A stretch of 8,247 bases of DNA. Source: SZUA-181 sp964601765. GTDB taxonomy: Bacteria; Pseudomonadota; Zetaproteobacteria; Mariprofundales; Mariprofundaceae. The stretch covers positions 1 to 8,247 of the forward strand of contig CAZROR010000076.1 of assembly GCA_964601765.1 (NCBI GenBank). The letters run 5' to 3'. Position 1 is the first letter of the stretch. Every line of letters starts with the position of its first letter. Below are positions 5,380 through 8,247 of this stretch, piece by piece. The notes beneath the pieces are model-generated. The model was not told the DNA's origin and did not search any database. It saw only the letters and a list, made by a program, of their open reading frames with translations. A program made the position numbers and the translations under genes.

Positions 5380-7842
5380 ATGAGCAACACAATTCAACAC
5401 CCGGAAATTATCGACCCCGCCAGCGTGGAAGACGCGCAGGCATCCGGGCTTGCCGTTGCCAGCGAGCAGCTGCCGCCCCATCTGACCCTGCTGCCCCTGA
5501 CAACACGACCGTTGTTTCCCGGCCTTATCGTGCCACTCGTATTTGACGGCAAGGAGATGATTCAGGCTGTCAGGCAGCTTGCCGAGGCAAACGAATCCCA
5601 TATCGGGCTGGTGCTGCTGCGCGATGAGGAAAAGCCGTTTGTGCCAGAAAACCTGCATGAGGTGGGCGTTGTCGCCCGCATCGTCAAGGCCATTGAAATC
5701 GAGGGGCATGGCCTGCATCTCGTCGTCGAATGCCTGAGCCGCTTCCGCATCCAGGCGCTGCTCAGCGATACGCCGCCCATCCGCGCCCAGGTGCGCTATC
5801 ACAGGGAAACCTCTTACGAGGACAACGTGGAGCTGCGGGCCTACACGGTGGCCATCGTGAACACCATCAAGGAGCTGCTCAAGCACAACCCGCTGCACGA
5901 GGAAGAGCTCAGGCTGTTTGTCTCCCGCTTCGGGCTGACCGAGCCGCACCACCTGGCGGACTTTGCCGCCAGCCTGACCACGGCGGATCGCTCGGAGCTG
6001 CAGGCCGTGCTCGAAACCTATCCCATCTTCGACCGTCTGAAGAAGGTCATGGTACTGCTCAACCGTGAGCTCAATGTCAGCAAGGTGCAAAGCCGTATCC
6101 GCAAGAACATCGACGAGCGTGTTTCTGAACAGCAACGGAAATTCTTCCTGCGCGAGCAGTTACACGAGATCAAGCGCGAACTCGGCATGGAAGTGGACGA
6201 AAAGGATCAGGAGGCCGAACGCCTGCGCAAGCGCGTCAGGAAACTGAAGCTGTCGGCAGAGGCGAAAGAACGCTTTGATGAGGAAATGAACAAGCTGTCT
6301 ATGCTCGAGCCCAGCTCACCGGAATACGGCGTAACACGCAACTACCTGGACTGGCTCACGGCTCTGCCATGGGGAAAATACGCACGCGACCGCTACAATC
6401 TGAAGCTGGCCGCGCGTGTGCTGAACCGCGAGCACGCCGGCCTCGAGGATGTCAAGGACCGCATCCTCGAATTCATCGCGGTAGGCGCCAGAAAGAAGGA
6501 GGTCGGCGGCTCCATTATCCTGTTTGTCGGTCCGCCCGGTGTTGGCAAGACCTCGCTGGGCAAGGTCGTAGCCGAGGCGCTGAACCGGCCATTCTACCGC
6601 TTCTCGGTCGGCGGCATGCGCGACGAGGCTGAAATCAAGGGACATCGCCGCACCTATATCGGCGCCATGCCCGGCAAGATCATCCAGGCCCTGAAGCAGG
6701 TGAAGGCGGCCAACCCCGTCATCATGATTGACGAAGTGGACAAGATCGGCTCGGACTACCGCGGTGATCCGGCCAGTGCGCTGCTCGAGGTACTCGACCC
6801 CGAGCAGAACCCGGATTTTCTCGACCATTACCTCGATGTGCGCTTCGACCTGTCCCGGGTGCTGTTCATGCTCACGGCCAATCAGCTTGATACCGTACCG
6901 GCGCCACTGCTCGACCGTGCCGAAATCATCCGGCTACCCGGCTACACGAGCTTTGAAAAGCTGGCCATCGGCAAGAAACACCTGTGGCCACGCCAGCTCG
7001 CCGCGCATGGCCTGAGCAGACAGGATGTGCAGATCTCGGACGCGGCGATGAAGCGGCTGGTTGAGAGCTACGCACGCGAGCCCGGGGTGCGCCAGCTCGA
7101 GCAGCTGTTGAAGAAGATGCTGCGCAAGGTGGCGCGTAAGATGGTCGAGAAACAATGCACCACACCGATCCGCATCGGCGCGCGCAACCTCGATGAATAC
7201 GTCGGCAAGCCCCGTTATCGCGGGGAGTATCTGCGCACCGGTGTCGGCATCGCAACGGGGCTTGCGTGGACTGCCATGGGGGGCACGACCCTGACCGTGG
7301 AGGCTGCTGTCGTGCACCAGGACCGCCGCGGGCTGAAGCTGACAGGCCAGCTCGGCAAAGTGATGCAGGAATCCGCTGAAACCGCGCTGTCCTATGTCTC
7401 ATCCAGTCTGCCGCGCTTTGGTGCCAAGCCGGACTTCTTCGACCATCGCTTCGTGCACCTGCACGTGCCGGAGGGCGCCGTACCCAAGGACGGACCATCT
7501 GCCGGCATCACCATGGCGACCGTATTGCTGTCGCTGGCGCTCGGGCAGGCACCGGCCCGCATCGCCATGACCGGCGAGATGACATTGACCGGCGAGGTGC
7601 TGCCGATTGGCGGCGAGCGCGAGAAACTGCTGGCCTGCAAGCGCATGGGCATCACCGAGGTGATCCTGCCGTATGGAAACAGAGTGGATGTGGAAGAGCT
7701 GCCGAAGGTCATCGTGGACGGGCTGACCATCCACTATGTCCATCACTTCGACGAGGTGGCGAGGCTGATGTTCGGCATCCGGCTACGGCCAGTTCGCCAG
7801 AAGAAGCGGACCACCAAGGCATCAGGCCACAAGGAGGCATAA
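5380..7842 (+). CDS. lon: ATP-dependent protease Lon (endopeptidase La)
   Basis: This cytoplasmic AAA+ serine protease of 820 residues degrades misfolded and regulatory proteins. In order it shows an N-terminal substrate-binding domain (about 34-230), a coiled-coil stretch (about 235-305), Walker A GPPGVGKTS (384-392), Walker B VIMIDEVDK (447-455), sensor 1 around Asn501, sensor 2 near Arg571 (EPGVRQLEQ), and the protease domain with PKDGPSAGIT (Ser707) and Lys749 in IGGEREKLL as the catalytic dyad. All key residues are intact. E. coli Lon has 784 residues; the extra length is an N-terminal extension and a basic tail (RQKKRTTKASGHKEA). The N-terminal motif LPLTTRPLFPG differs from the LRDxVVFP type and suggests a second Lon class. 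The ATG at 5380 has no clear ribosome binding site; an in-frame GTG at 5374 is the alternative. The gene converges on lspA with a 30-nt gap. Confidence 0.96.
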   Translation: MSNTIQHPEIIDPASVEDAQASGLAVASEQLPPHLTLLPLTTRPLFPGLIVPLVFDGKEMIQAVRQLAEANESHIGLVLLRDEEKPFVPENLHEVGVVARIVKAIEIEGHGLHLVVECLSRFRIQALLSDTPPIRAQVRYHRETSYEDNVELRAYTVAIVNTIKELLKHNPLHEEELRLFVSRFGLTEPHHLADFAASLTTADRSELQAVLETYPIFDRLKKVMVLLNRELNVSKVQSRIRKNIDERVSEQQRKFFLREQLHEIKRELGMEVDEKDQEAERLRKRVRKLKLSAEAKERFDEEMNKLSMLEPSSPEYGVTRNYLDWLTALPWGKYARDRYNLKLAARVLNREHAGLEDVKDRILEFIAVGARKKEVGGSIILFVGPPGVGKTSLGKVVAEALNRPFYRFSVGGMRDEAEIKGHRRTYIGAMPGKIIQALKQVKAANPVIMIDEVDKIGSDYRGDPASALLEVLDPEQNPDFLDHYLDVRFDLSRVLFMLTANQLDTVPAPLLDRAEIIRLPGYTSFEKLAIGKKHLWPRQLAAHGLSRQDVQISDAAMKRLVESYAREPGVRQLEQLLKKMLRKVARKMVEKQCTTPIRIGARNLDEYVGKPRYRGEYLRTGVGIATGLAWTAMGGTTLTVEAAVVHQDRRGLKLTGQLGKVMQESAETALSYVSSSLPRFGAKPDFFDHRFVHLHVPEGAVPKDGPSAGITMATVLLSLALGQAPARIAMTGEMTLTGEVLPIGGEREKLLACKRMGITEVILPYGNRVDVEELPKVIVDGLTIHYVHHFDEVARLMFGIRLRPVRQKKRTTKASGHKEA

Positions 7843-7847
7843 AAGGC

Positions 7848-7885
7848 CACCCTGCCTTCCCTGGGGTGTATCCTATCTCTTTTTG
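7848..7885 (+). terminator. Possible terminator after lon
   Basis: A short stem, CACCC (7848-7852) with GGGTG (7864-7868), starts 5 nt after the lon stop and is followed after about 10 bases by TCTCTTTTTG. The U run is a little far from the stem, and it lies inside the lspA 3' end. It is a weak candidate in a 30-base convergent gap. Confidence 0.35.
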
Positions 7886-8247
7886 AAACTCGTGATGACG
7901 AGCAACACCACGCCGATACTGATGCAGGCATCGGCGACATTGAATGCCGGCCAGTGATATTCGCGGCCGCCAAGCCGCAGATAGAAGTCCAGGAAATCCA
8001 CAACAAAACCATGCTGGATGCGATCCCAGATGTTGCCGGCCGCACCCGCCAGAATCAGCAGCAACAGCCACGGCGTGATATCTGCCGAACGCCGTTCGCG
8101 CCACCACCAGATGGCCACCATGGCGGCAATGCCAAGCGTGATGCCGGTCAGCAGATAGGCCTGATTCATGTTGGCGAACAGTGAAAATGCGACGCCGGTA
8201 TTGTGCGCCCGGATGATGTTGAAAAAGCCGTCGATCACCGTGGTGTG
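7873..8247 (-). CDS. lspA: Lipoprotein signal peptidase (signal peptidase II), 5' end beyond window
   Basis: This inner-membrane aspartyl peptidase removes signal peptides from diacylglyceryl prolipoproteins. The C-terminal 124 residues are visible and the frame stays open to the right edge. The family is about 160-170 residues, so roughly the first 40, with the first membrane helix, are missing. Motifs seen are FFNIIRAHNTGVAFSLF (the AxNxGxAF region), GNIWDRIQHGFVVDF and PAFNVADACISIG. The catalytic aspartates are expected to be those in VVDF (codon 7996-7998) and NVAD (codon 7930-7932), by analogy with Asp124 and Asp143 of the Pseudomonas enzyme. Three further hydrophobic segments follow the first motif. 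The protein ends FKKR. The GTG at 8238 is an internal Val codon, not the start. The gene converges on lon. Partners such as ileS would be expected to the right but are not in view. Confidence 0.96.
   Translation of the reverse strand, partial: HTTVIDGFFNIIRAHNTGVAFSLFANMNQAYLLTGITLGIAAMVAIWWWRERRSADITPWLLLLILAGAAGNIWDRIQHGFVVDFLDFYLRLGGREYHWPAFNVADACISIGVVLLVITSFKKR

Noticed and set aside
5285..5392. Longer HtpX starting at 5392
   Set aside because: The 36 extra residues are not HtpX-like, overlap the lon start and promoter, and the ATG at 5284 has a strong GGAGG before it.
5338..6135. 265-codon open frame on the minus strand opposite the 5' part of lon
   Set aside because: It is a shadow of the lon reading frame with no domain signature, and it would also run through the htpX/lon promoter region.
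6926..7498. 190-codon Arg/Ser/Pro-rich open frame on the minus strand opposite lon
   Set aside because: Its composition is typical of a shadow frame. It lies opposite the C-terminal part of Lon, which has all its catalytic residues.

Overview
The window reads as chromosomal DNA of a Gram-negative proteobacterium. A gammaproteobacterium or close relative is my best guess, from the set type IVa-like pilins with sigma-54 promoters, htpX, lon and lspA, and a base composition of roughly 60% GC by eye. No mobile element, tRNA, rRNA or CRISPR array is visible. Seven of the eight protein genes can be named from conserved motifs. The eighth, a stand-alone CinA N-terminal domain protein, can be placed in a family but not given a firm function.

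Layout: bases 5284 down to 169 hold a continuous minus-strand block, htpX > cinA-like > pncA > pncB > pilin A > pilin B > pilin C. Bases 5285-5379 are a divergent promoter region. A large lon gene (5380-7842) lies on the plus strand and converges on the 3' part of lspA (minus strand), which runs off the right edge. Bases 1-168, downstream of the last pilin, hold only weak hairpins.

The middle of the minus-strand block is a Preiss-Handler NAD salvage module. PncA deamidates nicotinamide and PncB converts nicotinate to nicotinate mononucleotide; the two genes overlap by ATGA. A CinA-N domain protein, from a family with reported pyrophosphatase activity, lies upstream. pncB in turn overlaps the first pilin by ATGA.

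The most interesting part is the pilin array. There are three tandem type IV prepilin genes, two of them near-duplicates. Each of those two is preceded by a textbook sigma-54 -24/-12 element (TGGCAC-N5-TTGCT). One element is embedded in the 3' end of the pncB coding sequence. The other is followed by a run of eight C and preceded by a perfect 16-bp inverted repeat carrying TGTC cores, which fits an activator site of the PilR type. The third pilin sits behind a strong hairpin terminator and has no recognisable sigma-54 element and only a weak ribosome binding site. The pilin N-terminal halves carry the aromatic pattern of the short Geobacter PilA, but fused to a C-terminal domain.

The htpX/lon intergenic region holds back-to-back CTTGAA boxes forming a palindrome. 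On the lon side the box is followed at heat-shock spacing by a CCCAT -10 element. This suggests shared sigma-32 control of a membrane protease and a cytoplasmic protease, with a very short or absent lon leader.
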